A stretch of 64,000 bases of DNA from an uncultured Bacteroides sp. (GTDB lineage: Bacteria; Bacteroidota; Bacteroidia; Bacteroidales; Bacteroidaceae): positions 1 through 64,000 of the forward strand of contig NZ_CAJULN010000003.1 of the NCBI RefSeq assembly GCF_910586915.1. Direction: 5' to 3'. Shown piece by piece: positions 34,690-44,962 of this stretch; within the stretch, counting starts at the first letter, position 1, and the number at the start of each line of letters is the position of its first letter. A program made the position numbers and the translations under genes. Under the pieces are notes generated by a model, which made no database searches, was not told the DNA's origin, and was given only the letters and a program-made list of their open reading frames with translations.

Positions 34690-36678
34690 ATGAAAAAACA
34701 TTCTATTATAGCTTTACTTGTGACTTTGATTGCATCACTGTCATCCTGTAACGACGATTTCATGCAACGCGACCCGATAGATGATATGGCCGACGGCACA
34801 TTCTTTACGAAAGAAGCCGACCTGCAACTCTATCTGGACGGTATTTACAGATATTACGTATATGGACACGGTATTGGCGGAACGAACAACACCTCGCACG
34901 ACAAAGGTTTCTTAGCTGTAAAAGCCGGCAGCCAGATTATTTTCGGAGATGCATTCAGCGACAATGCGGTCTATGCCGGCGGTATCGACAGCAAATTGGG
35001 TGGAACGTACGACACTCCCAACTCTGCTTCCAAGAACTTCGATGCTCCCTGGCAATGGGAGAAGCTCCGCAAAGTAAACTACTTCCTCAACCATTATGCG
35101 GAAGTGGGCGACCCGGAAACCTTGAAAAAATATGCCGCACAGGCTTATTTCTTCAAAGCGTGGGATTACTACATCAAACTGGTGGCTCTGGGCGAAGTAC
35201 CCTGGCTGGACAAAGAGTTGGACACAAGTTCGCCGGAGCTTTACGGTACTCGTATGCCGCGTGTGGAATTGGTAGAGAACATTCTGAAATGCTTCGATTT
35301 TGCTATCCGCAATCTCGAAGACAACGATAACTCCTGCGGGTATATCAACCAGGACATGGCTTTGTTTCTGAAAGCACGTTTCTGCCTGTTTGAAGGAACG
35401 TTCCGCAAATATCATACCGAACTGAACCTGCAATCTACCGCCAACGAATTGTTGAGTCTGAGCCGCGATGCTGCCCTGACGATTATCAAAAAGAACAGAT
35501 ACGAGCTTTTCAAACACGCTACTGCCAAAGACTCCTACTGGCAACTGTTTGTACAGAAAGGTTCTCCCGAGACGGAAGGTAACCGGGAAACCATCCTGGC
35601 ACGTGTGTACGACGGCGTAAAGCTGGGACACGACAACCCGCGTTATTGGGGTAAAAACAACCATACGCGCTACTGCCTGGGTGCAACCGTAGCCATGCTC
35701 GAAGATTATCTGTGCGAGGACGGACGTCCGGTGTATATCGGCGGAACGGAAGGCAATTACGAGAAAAATCCCCTGTTCAAAGGCTACGACGCCATGTGGG
35801 AAGAGTTGGACAACCGCGATCCCCGTCTGACGCAGACCGTATGCAAGCCGGGAGAGTACGCTTCCATTTTCGATGCGGACGACAATACATACAGCCTCGA
35901 AGAATCCGGAATGATTTATCCGATGATTACGTACGACACTGGCGGCGGTGCTCCGATGAAGCAATACAACTCTACTGTGACCGGATATCGTTTCATCAAA
36001 CACTGGATGCCCGATTACGCCGAATGGGAGGCAAACTCCAAAGGTGTGCAGACGGCCCATATGTTCCGCTACGGCGAGTTATTGCTGATTTATGCGGAAG
36101 CCAGAGCCGAATTGGGTGAAATCACGGACGATGATTTGGATATCACAGTCAATGCCTTGAGAGAGAGAGCCGGATACGACTTCGCCAAATATCCCAATGC
36201 CCGGCTGACCTTGTCCAACATCCCCAACGACCCGCGCCTGGACGCTATTTACGCGCAAAAACTCGACTACTCCGTCTCTCCCATCATCCGCGAAATCAGA
36301 CGCGAGCGGCGTGTGGAAATGATGATGGAAGGTATGCGCTACGAAGACCTGATGAGATGGAAGGCGGGCAAATTGTTTACCGTACCTGCAAGGGGTATGA
36401 AAATGACGCCGGAGAAGATTGAACTGTACAGCAAGAACCGCAACGACGAACAGTACAAGGACTATCCGTACAAAGTAACAGTTCCCATCGGCGAAGTGGG
36501 CAACAAGGTGATTGTAGACGACGACGGCTTCATCATTCCGTATCCTACCTCCACCACCGTCATCAAAGGCGTATTGCCCTGGGACGACAAGCGTTATTAT
36601 TACCCGATACCTTTAAATGAAATGCTGATGAACCCGCTCCTGACGCAGAATCCGGGTTGGAAAGACATTAACAGATAA
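34690..36678 (+). CDS. SusD/RagB-like surface glycan-binding lipoprotein
   Basis: This 662-residue lipoprotein has lipobox SLSSC (Cys20) followed by NDDF, an acidic stretch in the style of Bacteroides surface export signals. TPR-like helices and the RagB/SusD C-terminal region are visible, for example YAEARAELGEITDDDLDITVNALRERAGYD and REIRRERRVEMMMEGMRYEDLMRWKAG. It caps the SusC barrel and binds the glycan outside the cell. It is somewhat longer than the usual 520-600 residues. Confidence 0.96.
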   Translation: MKKHSIIALLVTLIASLSSCNDDFMQRDPIDDMADGTFFTKEADLQLYLDGIYRYYVYGHGIGGTNNTSHDKGFLAVKAGSQIIFGDAFSDNAVYAGGIDSKLGGTYDTPNSASKNFDAPWQWEKLRKVNYFLNHYAEVGDPETLKKYAAQAYFFKAWDYYIKLVALGEVPWLDKELDTSSPELYGTRMPRVELVENILKCFDFAIRNLEDNDNSCGYINQDMALFLKARFCLFEGTFRKYHTELNLQSTANELLSLSRDAALTIIKKNRYELFKHATAKDSYWQLFVQKGSPETEGNRETILARVYDGVKLGHDNPRYWGKNNHTRYCLGATVAMLEDYLCEDGRPVYIGGTEGNYEKNPLFKGYDAMWEELDNRDPRLTQTVCKPGEYASIFDADDNTYSLEESGMIYPMITYDTGGGAPMKQYNSTVTGYRFIKHWMPDYAEWEANSKGVQTAHMFRYGELLLIYAEARAELGEITDDDLDITVNALRERAGYDFAKYPNARLTLSNIPNDPRLDAIYAQKLDYSVSPIIREIRRERRVEMMMEGMRYEDLMRWKAGKLFTVPARGMKMTPEKIELYSKNRNDEQYKDYPYKVTVPIGEVGNKVIVDDDGFIIPYPTSTTVIKGVLPWDDKRYYYPIPLNEMLMNPLLTQNPGWKDINR

Positions 36679-36698
36679 CCGATAAATAAGGTGAAATT

Positions 36699-37865
36699 AT
36701 GAAAATAGACAGATATATTTTATTGGGAATGCTCTCGTTCGGAGCGTTCCTCACCGGTTGCAATGATGAAGACTTCGGCAAGGCGGTAGCCATCACCGTA
36801 GAAAATGCAACAAACCTTGAAAGCGACATTTTCGGCGTGGTTGTGACAGAAGGCCAGCCTTTGCAACTTAAACCGTTCGTCATGCCCGAGAGTGCAAGAG
36901 GCAATGCTGTCAGCTATCACTTTGCAGGCGAGCCTACCGGCGCCATCGAGTTGAGCGCCGACGGCCTGATTACTCCCCGGCTGACAACTCCTACGGAGGG
37001 CGACATCCCTTCTCCGTTGGGCACGGACACGATTATCGTGCGAGTGGACGACGGTTCGGGTACATACGTCAAATACCCGGTACGGGTGGTCAGCAACATT
37101 GTCCTTGTGTCGAGCATCACCATCCAATCGGCGGGACAGAACGTAGAAGCGGAAAATGGAAAGACGTTCAACTTGGCCCAATACGTGACCGTCAATCCCG
37201 GCAACGCTACCGACAAGAGCGTCACGTATGCTTCCAAAGACCCGTCGGTGGCAACGGTAGACCAGCATGGTCTGATTACCATAGTAGGAGAAACCGGGCA
37301 GTCGACCGAGATTACCGTAACTGCCAACGACAGAGGCAAACAGAGCGCCACGGCGCGGGTGAAAGTGGTTGCCGAAGCTCCCATGTATGCAGGTTTCCCC
37401 TTCTCGAGCCAATGGAGTTTCTCTTCAAACATCGGCACCAAAGAGGGTGACATAAAGAACTTGTTCGACGACAAGAATTCAACGTTCTGGTGTCCCGACA
37501 TCAAGAAACGTCCCATCTACGACCCGGTCTGCTACCTTGACATCAATCTTGGAGAGGTCATCAAGTTCGGTCAGTTGGGTTACAGGCACCGCAACCTGAA
37601 CTATTCCCATCTGCAATGCCATACTTTCAAGTTGGAAGCCAAGAAGAGCGAGAACGACGCCTGGACGGATTTGGGCGAATTTGTCACAAAGGCTTTAAAG
37701 GTAGACGACTATCAGTTGTTCCCCCTCAAACAGCCGCTGGAAGCCCAATACATCCGAATCACCTTCATCAAGGGACATCCGAGAGACGGCCATTCCGATT
37801 GGGACTATACTGAAGACGGCAACGTTTCGGTAGGCGACCTCCAGGTGTACGTCTACAACAGGTAA
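36699..37865 (+). CDS. surface lipoprotein with Big2 and F5/8-type C domains
   Basis: This 388-residue protein has lipobox FLTGC (Cys21) and acidic NDEDF after it, suggesting surface display. A leading domain (to about residue 135) is followed by a Big2/BACON-like Ig fold (YVTVNPGNATDKSVTYASKDPSVATVDQHGLITIVG). A C-terminal discoidin-like (F5/8 type C) domain includes NLFDDKNSTFWCPD and VCYLDINLGEVIKFGQLGYRHR. It sits where PULs encode SGBP/SusE-like binding proteins, 20 bp after susD. Glycan binding is inferred from position and fold. Confidence 0.85.
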   Translation: MKIDRYILLGMLSFGAFLTGCNDEDFGKAVAITVENATNLESDIFGVVVTEGQPLQLKPFVMPESARGNAVSYHFAGEPTGAIELSADGLITPRLTTPTEGDIPSPLGTDTIIVRVDDGSGTYVKYPVRVVSNIVLVSSITIQSAGQNVEAENGKTFNLAQYVTVNPGNATDKSVTYASKDPSVATVDQHGLITIVGETGQSTEITVTANDRGKQSATARVKVVAEAPMYAGFPFSSQWSFSSNIGTKEGDIKNLFDDKNSTFWCPDIKKRPIYDPVCYLDINLGEVIKFGQLGYRHRNLNYSHLQCHTFKLEAKKSENDAWTDLGEFVTKALKVDDYQLFPLKQPLEAQYIRITFIKGHPRDGHSDWDYTEDGNVSVGDLQVYVYNR

Positions 37866-38203
37866 AAATAACCTTGATTATCAGCCACTTGCAGCGCATA
37901 TATCTCCTGCGTCCAGCATCTATATGTCCTGCGTGTAGCATCTATATGTGCTGCGTGCACCATCTATATGCGCTACGTGCAGCGCATATATCTCCAACAA
38001 ACAGCACCACAGAGAGTTGTAGACACCGCCTTCAGATGGCGGTCGAAGGTAACTGTTAATCAAGCAAATAATCCCATATACATAGGAAAGGGAATTCCTT
38101 TTTCTCAAGAGTTCCCTTCCATTTTCCTTTTTCCATACTGTTTTTTTTTATACTTTAGCTCCTTGTTATGACAGTTATTTTCATTTAATCCGATAAAACT
38201 CAT
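37866..38203. other. intergenic region with periodic array C, upstream of the HTCS
   Basis: The 338 bp hold the five-unit 22-bp array at 37891-37995 and, further right, a small hairpin with GGGAATTCC and GAGTTCCC arms near 38090-38117. No gene is visible. The HTCS promoter is probably near TATACTTTAG (about 38149-38158), a weak -7 match. Confidence 0.65.
37891..37995. repeat. 22-bp-phased array C (CATCTATATG-type cores)
   Basis: Five units start at 37893, 37915, 37937, 37959 and 37981, exactly 22 bp apart. The central three carry CATCTATATG. The outer two share the 17-base direct repeat GCAGCGCATATATCTCC (37891 and 37979, 88 bp apart). Linkers are CTGCGTG-like. Unlike arrays A and B, most units are in direct orientation, though AGCGCATATA of unit 1 is inverted as TATATGCGCT in unit 4. 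Confidence 0.8.
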
Positions 38204-41200
38204 ATGAAAAACAGGTTCTTGTTGCTCTTTCTGACCCTTTTTTATACGATATCCGTCTGCGTTGCCACCGAAAAATACAAATTCCGAACCATGTCGCCCG
38301 ACGGCGGCTTCTACTACGACGGCGTCAAATCAATCGAACAAGACCAAAGTGGCTTCATCTGGGTGATGATGGATTATGAACTTTATCGTTTCGATGGCTA
38401 CCGTTACAAGAAATACTACCCTTACTTTGCTTCGATAGCACCGACCAAGAGATGGATATTCCACAACATGGCCTCCGACTCCTCGGGCCGCCTGTATGTG
38501 AATACGAACAACGGGCTATACCGCTACGAACAGACGTCAGACCGGTTCGAGAAAATCTTCGATACGACAACCCACGTCAAAGTAGACAACACCGGCAATG
38601 TATGGGTGAGGTATCAGAAACAATGGAGCATACTAAATACAAACACAGGCCGACTCAACACGCCGGAATATGACGGGAAAGCACCCGATTCGGGCAACAC
38701 GGTATTCTGCCTCCACAACAAAGACCTCTACATACTGGCCGAGCGGAGGATTTACCGCTTCAACCAGGCCGAAAACCAGTTTGTACTCTGCCTGACACTC
38801 CCCGACACCGACGCCGGAAACATCCGTTTCGCCCAGGCACGTAGGGGGAAGTTATGGGTCTTTGCCGACAAAGACGGGCTGTACCGAATCGACTTGTCCA
38901 CTTTCAAAGTGGAAGAGCATTACGAGCCTCTGCCCGAAGCTAAAAACAGTTCGCCACGTACTTTTTATGTCGACAAGAAAGAGAATCTGTGGTTTGGAAC
39001 CATCGACGGGCTATACGTGCTCAGCTCCTCCGACAAGAAACTCACCCCATACAAACACTCCAACGCCGACCCCTTCAGTCTGCCCCACAACTCTATTTGG
39101 GAAATATACGAAGACAGGCAGTCGGACATCTGGATTGGAACCTATTCGGGAGCCTTATGCTATGTCAGCATCAACAGCGACAACACGTTCAAAACCTACC
39201 ATACCCAAAACAGTGGCTTGAACTACGCTCCGGTCAGCGCGTTTGCCGAAGAGAAAGACTACCTTTGGATAGGCACCGAAGGCGGAGGAGTAAACCGCAT
39301 GAATAAAGCCACGGGAGAATTCAGTTCCTTCACGGGCAGCAACAGCGTCACCTCCAACAACATCAAATCGCTGCTGATAGACCCTCACGACAACCTGTGG
39401 ATTTCCACTTACATGGGAGGCATAGACGTCTACAACCCCGCCCGCCATAAAGTGGCGAACTACAGGCAGTGCAAAGAAGATTCCACCTCGCTGCTGGTGA
39501 ACGATGTCCGGAAAACCATTCACGAAGGAGATTCGGGTATGTGGATAGCCTACCAATATCCCGTACCGAAGGTCTCTTATTTCTCCTACCGCAGCCGGTC
39601 GTTTACCCATTACAGCCTCGACAGCACACGAAACTACGCTTACCTGTTCGACATTCTGAGACAGGGCGAAAAAACACTGTGGGCCATCAGCAATGAAGCA
39701 CTCTACCGCATGGATATCCACACGCAGCGCGTAGAGAAAATCGTTCCAAACGATTCCATTTACCTGGGACTATACACCTTTTGCCTCGACGACTCCGGCA
39801 ACATCTGGATTGGAACCATCGGCAACGGGCTTATCAGATTCGACATCAACACGTCAAGTTTCATCCCGCAGAAAAACGAACTGCAACCCGACCTCTATTC
39901 CATCTACAGCATTTGCTATGACAACGGAAACGTATGGATGGGAACCGACAACGGACTGTATTGCTACAACACCGCCGACAATCATCTGATGAAGTTCGGC
40001 AAAGAAGAGAACACGCAAGGACAGGTTTATTATCCGCTGGCGTCCATGAAAGGACTGGACGGCTTGTTGTATTTCGGAGGAACGAACGGACTCACCGTCA
40101 TCGACCCTAAGAAGATATCCCACAACAAGCATAAGCCGAAAGCCATCATCTCCGATTTCTACATCGACCATAAGGCCGTGCATCCCAACTATGTACTTGA
40201 CGATTCGCTCACCACCGTCACGCTGAATTACGACCAACCCAATTTCGGTTTCCAATTCTCTTCCGACAACTACCACATTCCTGAGAAAAACCGGTTTAAA
40301 TACCGCCTCAGAGGATACAACGACGACTGGATTACCACCAATGCGCAGCACCGCATGGTGCTATACTCCAAAGTGCCGGCAGGGACTTACTTCTTTGAAG
40401 TGTATGCAGCCAACAACGACGGCCTGTGGAGCGACAAGCCCACGGTGATAAAAATAATACGAAAGACCGCTCCCTGGTTCAGTTGGCCCGCCTATCTTTT
40501 TTACCTGCTCACCATCGCCGGGATTATCTACCTGATTTACCGGCACTTTGCAGAGAAGAAAAAACTGAAGATGCTGCTTTACCAAGAAAACATAGAGAGA
40601 GACAAAAAAGAGCAAATCCACCAGGCACAGTTGCGCTTCTTCACCAATATATCCCACGACTTCCGGACTCCGCTCTCGCTGATTCTTGCCGCCCTGGACA
40701 AACTGAGACGCGAAGGACTGAAAGAATACTATTACCGGATACTGAACGGCAACGCACAACGCCTGCTGAATCTGGTGAACGAACTGATGGACTTCCGCAC
40801 GGTAGAAAACGGAAAGATGAACCTGAGGTTAGAGATTCTCGACATCAACCGCTTTGTGACAGAGATTGCAAACGATTTCACAGACTATGCAGGACAGAGG
40901 AACATTGACTTCCGGATAAAGTGCGACGAAACATTGCCGGCGGAGATATACGCCGACCGGTCTGTGGTCGAGAAGATTGTAATGAACCTGCTGAACAATG
41001 CTTTCAAATACACGCGAGACGGAGGAAGGATTCTCCTGGAAGTAAAGCACGGCAAGGAGTTCGCATCGCAGTATAAAGACAGCTATACCGTAGGCGAATG
41101 CATCCACGAAGCCTTCTCGATTATCGTCAGCGATACGGGAGTGGGCATATCGGCCGAATCGATAAGCAGTGTTTTCGAGCGTTTCTACAAGGTCAATACC

Positions 41201-42271
41201 GTCAACACCGATTTGCATTTAGGCACAGGCATCGGGCTGGCACTTGTCAAGAGCCTGGTTCTGCTGCAAAAAGGCACTATATCCATCTATAGTGAAAGAG
41301 AAAAAGGCACGGACATGATTGTCAGCCTCCCCCTCGACAAAACCATTTTTAACCAATCGGACTTCGTGAAACCGAAAGAGAAAGAGACTGCGACAGAAGC
41401 ACCTCTGCCGCCTGCTGCCGAAGCGTCTGCCTCTGTTGAGATAAAAGACATGGAAGATGAATACTTGCCTTTCCTTAAAAAGAAGGTATTAATAACCGAA
41501 GACAATGAGGATTTGAGAGTACTCATAGCCGAGTCGCTCTCCGAAGAGTTCCAGGTAATGCAGGCAAGTGACGGTATCGAAGCCTTGAAACTGATAGAAG
41601 AGACCGACTTCGACTTGATTATCAGCGACATCATGATGCCTCACAAAGACGGTGTTTCATTATGCCACGACATAAAGAGCCATGTAAATACTTCGCACAT
41701 CCCCGTCATCCTGCTGACGGCAAAGACCAGCCTCGAAAGTAAAATCGAAGGAGTCGATTCGGGTGCAGACCTCTACTTCGAGAAACCTGTGGACTTGGTT
41801 TATCTGAAACTCTCCATTCAGAACATATTCAGAAACCAACAGCAGTTGAAGGAGCATTACGCCAAGAACTATTATGCGGACAGTAGCGAGCTCTCCTCCA
41901 ACGAGCAAGACAGCAAGTTCCTCAAGCAGCTTATAGCCATCATCGACACCAACATGGACCAGCCGGAAATGAATGTGAACCTGATAGCGGAAGAGTTGTT
42001 GATGAGCCGGAGCAAACTTTATACGAAGGTGAAGAGCCTGACGGGAAAATCAGTAGTGGAATTCGTATTGAACTGCCGCCTGCGCAAAGCCGCCAAATTG
42101 ATTATCGAAGAGAACATGACCATGCGCGAAGTGATGATGCAAATCGGAATAGAAAGTCAGGCGTATTTCACCAACTCGTTCAAGAAAGTGTTCGGCGAAA
42201 CCCCTACATCCTTCGCAGCCAAGCATAAAAGCAGCCCCAAAGGCGATTTGGATAAAACAAAAAACGAATAA
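38204..42271 (+). CDS. hybrid two-component system regulator (HTCS)
   Basis: This 1355-residue protein fuses sensor and response regulator. A signal/anchor sequence precedes a periplasmic double beta-propeller of Reg_prop repeats (repeated IWIGT/LWFGT motifs to about residue 670) and a Y_Y_Y domain. A membrane segment lies at about 757-780. HisKA has the phospho-His818 in ISHDFRTPLS. HATPase has LLNNAFKY, SDTGVGI and GTGIGLAL. REC (from about 1094) has phospho-Asp1142 in ISDIMMPHKDG. An AraC-type DNA-binding domain ends the protein. It senses an oligosaccharide and activates the PUL. It lies between the surface genes and the hydrolases, all on one strand. Confidence 0.96.
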   Translation: MKNRFLLLFLTLFYTISVCVATEKYKFRTMSPDGGFYYDGVKSIEQDQSGFIWVMMDYELYRFDGYRYKKYYPYFASIAPTKRWIFHNMASDSSGRLYVNTNNGLYRYEQTSDRFEKIFDTTTHVKVDNTGNVWVRYQKQWSILNTNTGRLNTPEYDGKAPDSGNTVFCLHNKDLYILAERRIYRFNQAENQFVLCLTLPDTDAGNIRFAQARRGKLWVFADKDGLYRIDLSTFKVEEHYEPLPEAKNSSPRTFYVDKKENLWFGTIDGLYVLSSSDKKLTPYKHSNADPFSLPHNSIWEIYEDRQSDIWIGTYSGALCYVSINSDNTFKTYHTQNSGLNYAPVSAFAEEKDYLWIGTEGGGVNRMNKATGEFSSFTGSNSVTSNNIKSLLIDPHDNLWISTYMGGIDVYNPARHKVANYRQCKEDSTSLLVNDVRKTIHEGDSGMWIAYQYPVPKVSYFSYRSRSFTHYSLDSTRNYAYLFDILRQGEKTLWAISNEALYRMDIHTQRVEKIVPNDSIYLGLYTFCLDDSGNIWIGTIGNGLIRFDINTSSFIPQKNELQPDLYSIYSICYDNGNVWMGTDNGLYCYNTADNHLMKFGKEENTQGQVYYPLASMKGLDGLLYFGGTNGLTVIDPKKISHNKHKPKAIISDFYIDHKAVHPNYVLDDSLTTVTLNYDQPNFGFQFSSDNYHIPEKNRFKYRLRGYNDDWITTNAQHRMVLYSKVPAGTYFFEVYAANNDGLWSDKPTVIKIIRKTAPWFSWPAYLFYLLTIAGIIYLIYRHFAEKKKLKMLLYQENIERDKKEQIHQAQLRFFTNISHDFRTPLSLILAALDKLRREGLKEYYYRILNGNAQRLLNLVNELMDFRTVENGKMNLRLEILDINRFVTEIANDFTDYAGQRNIDFRIKCDETLPAEIYADRSVVEKIVMNLLNNAFKYTRDGGRILLEVKHGKEFASQYKDSYTVGECIHEAFSIIVSDTGVGISAESISSVFERFYKVNTVNTDLHLGTGIGLALVKSLVLLQKGTISIYSEREKGTDMIVSLPLDKTIFNQSDFVKPKEKETATEAPLPPAAEASASVEIKDMEDEYLPFLKKKVLITEDNEDLRVLIAESLSEEFQVMQASDGIEALKLIEETDFDLIISDIMMPHKDGVSLCHDIKSHVNTSHIPVILLTAKTSLESKIEGVDSGADLYFEKPVDLVYLKLSIQNIFRNQQQLKEHYAKNYYADSSELSSNEQDSKFLKQLIAIIDTNMDQPEMNVNLIAEELLMSRSKLYTKVKSLTGKSVVEFVLNCRLRKAAKLIIEENMTMREVMMQIGIESQAYFTNSFKKVFGETPTSFAAKHKSSPKGDLDKTKNE

Positions 42272-42327
42272 AGCAAGAAGCTGAAACACAAATGGACTTC
42301 CTTTGCGGAAACTTTAAAACCAATAGC

Positions 42328-43770
42328 ATGATGAAACGAACCTTACAGATTACAGTTTTGCTTTCTTTGTTGACAACGGGTCTGTTTGCCCAACAACAGC
42401 CCAAAGTTTTACCTGCCGACCAGGAGCTTTCCTTAAAATACGGTGCCGACCGCCTGGGCAAGCGCCAGGATGCTGCCATGCAGCAATTCCGCGACAACCG
42501 GTTGGGAGCTTTCATACACTGGGGGCTTTATGCCATCCCGGGAGGAGAATGGAACGGCAAAGTATATAACGGAGCTGCCGAATGGCTGAAATCGTGGGCG
42601 AAAGTTCCCGCCGACGAATGGTTGAAACTGATGGACCAATGGAATCCCGACAAGTTCAACGCCAGGGCTTGGGCAAAGATGGCCAAGAAGATGGGAGCGA
42701 AATACGTAAAAATCACCACCAAGCACCATGAAGGCTTTTGCTTGTGGCCGAGCAAATACAGCAAATATACAGTAGCACAGACACCTTATAAAAAAGATAT
42801 ATTGGGCGAATTGGTAAAAGCCTACAACGATGAAGGTATTGATGTCCACTTCTATTTCTCCGTGATGGACTGGAGCCATCCGGACTACCGCTACGACATC
42901 AAGTCGGAAGAAGACGCCGTTGCTTTCGCACGCTTCTTAGAGTTTACGGACAATCAATTGAAAGAACTTGCCACCCGTTATCCTACCGTAAAGGACTTCT
43001 GGTTTGACGGAACCTGGGACGCCAGCATTAAAAAGAACGGATGGTGGACAGCCCACGTGGAACGAATGCTGAAAGATATGCTGCCGGGTGTGACAATCAA
43101 CAGCCGTCTGCGTGCCGACGACTACGGCAAGAGACATTTCGACAGTAACGGTCATTTGATGGGCGACTACGAATCGGGTTACGAACGCCGTCTCCCCGAT
43201 CCGGTAAAAGACCTGAAAGTGACCCGCTGGGACTGGGAAGCCTGCATGACAATCCCCGAAAACCAGTGGGGATATCACAAAGACTGGTCGCTGAGTTACG
43301 TAAAAAACTCTTTGGAAGTATTGGAACGCATCGTACACGCCGTATCTATGGGCGGCAACATGGTAGTGAACTTCGGGCCGCAAGCCGACGGTGATTTCCG
43401 CCAAGAGGAGAAAGAACTGGTAGACGCCATCGGAAAATGGATGCAGAAAAACGGTGAATGCATCTATGGCTGCGGCTATGCCGGATGGGACAAACAGGCG
43501 TGGGGATATTACACACGCAAAGGAAACGATGTGTATATGGTTGTATTCAATCCTCCCTATTCCAAACACCTGGTAGTGAAGACACCGAAGGGAACCAAGA
43601 TTTTAAAAGGCACGCTGACAAACGGAAAAGAAGTTTCGGTAAAAGAGACTGCCCGCAACGAATACAACGTGAATATGCCAACAAACGAACCGGGCGAGCC
43701 TTTTGTCATCAAACTGCAGATTGAGGAGAACACGAACACGGCCGACAAATACCGGGACGCACTGACATGA
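42328..43770 (+). CDS. GH29 alpha-L-fucosidase
   Basis: This secreted retaining fucosidase has about 480 residues. The signal peptide begins MMKRTLQITVLLSLLTTGLFAQ. GAFIHWGLYAIPGGEW, YVKITTKHHEGFCLWPS and DVHFYFSVMDWSHPDY are family blocks. KDFWFDGTWD carries nucleophile Asp227. A C-terminal beta-sandwich completes it. The start at 42328 was chosen for the signal peptide; a longer frame from 42292 adds 12 unrelated residues. It follows the HTCS by 56 bp and would remove alpha-linked fucose from the PUL target. Confidence 0.93.
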   Translation: MMKRTLQITVLLSLLTTGLFAQQQPKVLPADQELSLKYGADRLGKRQDAAMQQFRDNRLGAFIHWGLYAIPGGEWNGKVYNGAAEWLKSWAKVPADEWLKLMDQWNPDKFNARAWAKMAKKMGAKYVKITTKHHEGFCLWPSKYSKYTVAQTPYKKDILGELVKAYNDEGIDVHFYFSVMDWSHPDYRYDIKSEEDAVAFARFLEFTDNQLKELATRYPTVKDFWFDGTWDASIKKNGWWTAHVERMLKDMLPGVTINSRLRADDYGKRHFDSNGHLMGDYESGYERRLPDPVKDLKVTRWDWEACMTIPENQWGYHKDWSLSYVKNSLEVLERIVHAVSMGGNMVVNFGPQADGDFRQEEKELVDAIGKWMQKNGECIYGCGYAGWDKQAWGYYTRKGNDVYMVVFNPPYSKHLVVKTPKGTKILKGTLTNGKEVSVKETARNEYNVNMPTNEPGEPFVIKLQIEENTNTADKYRDALT

Positions 43771-43797
43771 GATAAACTTTTTTAATTATATACCCGA

Positions 43798-44913
43798 ATG
43801 AAGAAACTTTTCTTTTTTGCTTTTTTCTTCTTGATAACCGCCACACAGGCTGCCGCACAGCCGGACTTCGACAAAGCCGCTATAAAATCCATCATGAAGC
43901 GGGTGGCCGACTGGCAGATTGCCAATCCCAACAAAGGCGCCGAACACGACGATTTGGACTGGACTCACGCCGCCCTCTATATGGGTATGCTGGACTGGGC
44001 GGAACTTGCCGAACGGGAAGAGGGAAACGATTCGTATTACCAGTGGTTGCTGCGTATAGGAAAGCGCAATCATTTTCAAGTAGGAAAGTGGATGTATCAT
44101 GCAGACTTCATTGCCGTAGGACAGCCTTTTATCGACCTTTACATTAAATATGGCAATAAAAAGATGATTGCTCCCGTCATGGCACGTGCCAACTGGGTAG
44201 TAGAGAATCCTGCAACAACTACTTTGGAATTAGACTACAAGAACCTCGAGACGCTCGATCGCTGGTCGTGGTGTGATGCATTGTTTATGGCTCCCCCAGT
44301 ATATGCCAAACTCTATGCATTGACCAAAGACGAGAAATACCTGAATTTCCTGAACAGGGAGTACGAGGCTTCTTACAAGTACCTCTACGACCAGGAAGAG
44401 AACCTGTTCTACCGCGACCGCCGCTATTTCGCCAAACGCGAAGCCAACGGCCAAAAAGTATTTTGGGGACGCGGCAACGGCTGGGTATTGGGAGGATTGG
44501 CCGAAATGCTGCAAGTGCTTCCCCCTGACGAGCCTTCACGCGCCTTTTACCGCGACTTGTTTACAGCGTTGGCAACCCGTGTGGCGGGTCTGCAAAGCGA
44601 AGACGGATACTGGCACGCCAGCCTGTTGGACCCGGCGTCTTATCCGTCGCCCGAAACAAGCGCAACGGGCTTTATCGTCTATGCGCTTGCCTATGGAGTG
44701 AACGAGGGATTGCTCGACAAAACTGCTTTCAAGCCGGTTATCGAAAAAGGCTGGAAAGCCTTGACCGATGCCGTAGAGCCGAACGGCAAATTGGGTTACG
44801 TACAGCCAATCGGCGCCGACCCGCGCAAAGTGACGCGAGAGATGACCGAGGTCTATGGCGTAGGCGCCTTCCTGTTGTCCGGCTGCCAGATTTACAAGAT
44901 GGCGGACAAATAA
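43798..44913 (+). CDS. GH105 unsaturated uronyl hydrolase
   Basis: This 371-residue (alpha/alpha)6-barrel enzyme of the YteR/YesR family has a signal peptide ending TQAAAQ. Blocks in order are HDDLDWTHAALYMGMLDWAEL, RWSWCDALFMAPPVYAKL with probable catalytic Asp160, FWGRGNGWVLGGLAEML and VYGVGAFLLSG. The family removes 4,5-unsaturated uronic acids left by polysaccharide lyases from rhamnogalacturonan or other uronates. No lyase gene is in this window, so its substrate must be made by an enzyme encoded elsewhere. It lies 27 bp after GH29. Confidence 0.9.
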   Translation: MKKLFFFAFFFLITATQAAAQPDFDKAAIKSIMKRVADWQIANPNKGAEHDDLDWTHAALYMGMLDWAELAEREEGNDSYYQWLLRIGKRNHFQVGKWMYHADFIAVGQPFIDLYIKYGNKKMIAPVMARANWVVENPATTTLELDYKNLETLDRWSWCDALFMAPPVYAKLYALTKDEKYLNFLNREYEASYKYLYDQEENLFYRDRRYFAKREANGQKVFWGRGNGWVLGGLAEMLQVLPPDEPSRAFYRDLFTALATRVAGLQSEDGYWHASLLDPASYPSPETSATGFIVYALAYGVNEGLLDKTAFKPVIEKGWKALTDAVEPNGKLGYVQPIGADPRKVTREMTEVYGVGAFLLSGCQIYKMADK

Positions 44914-44962
44914 CCCTCTGCCGGTACAATTACCGTAGATAAAATAAAACAATCAACCGATA

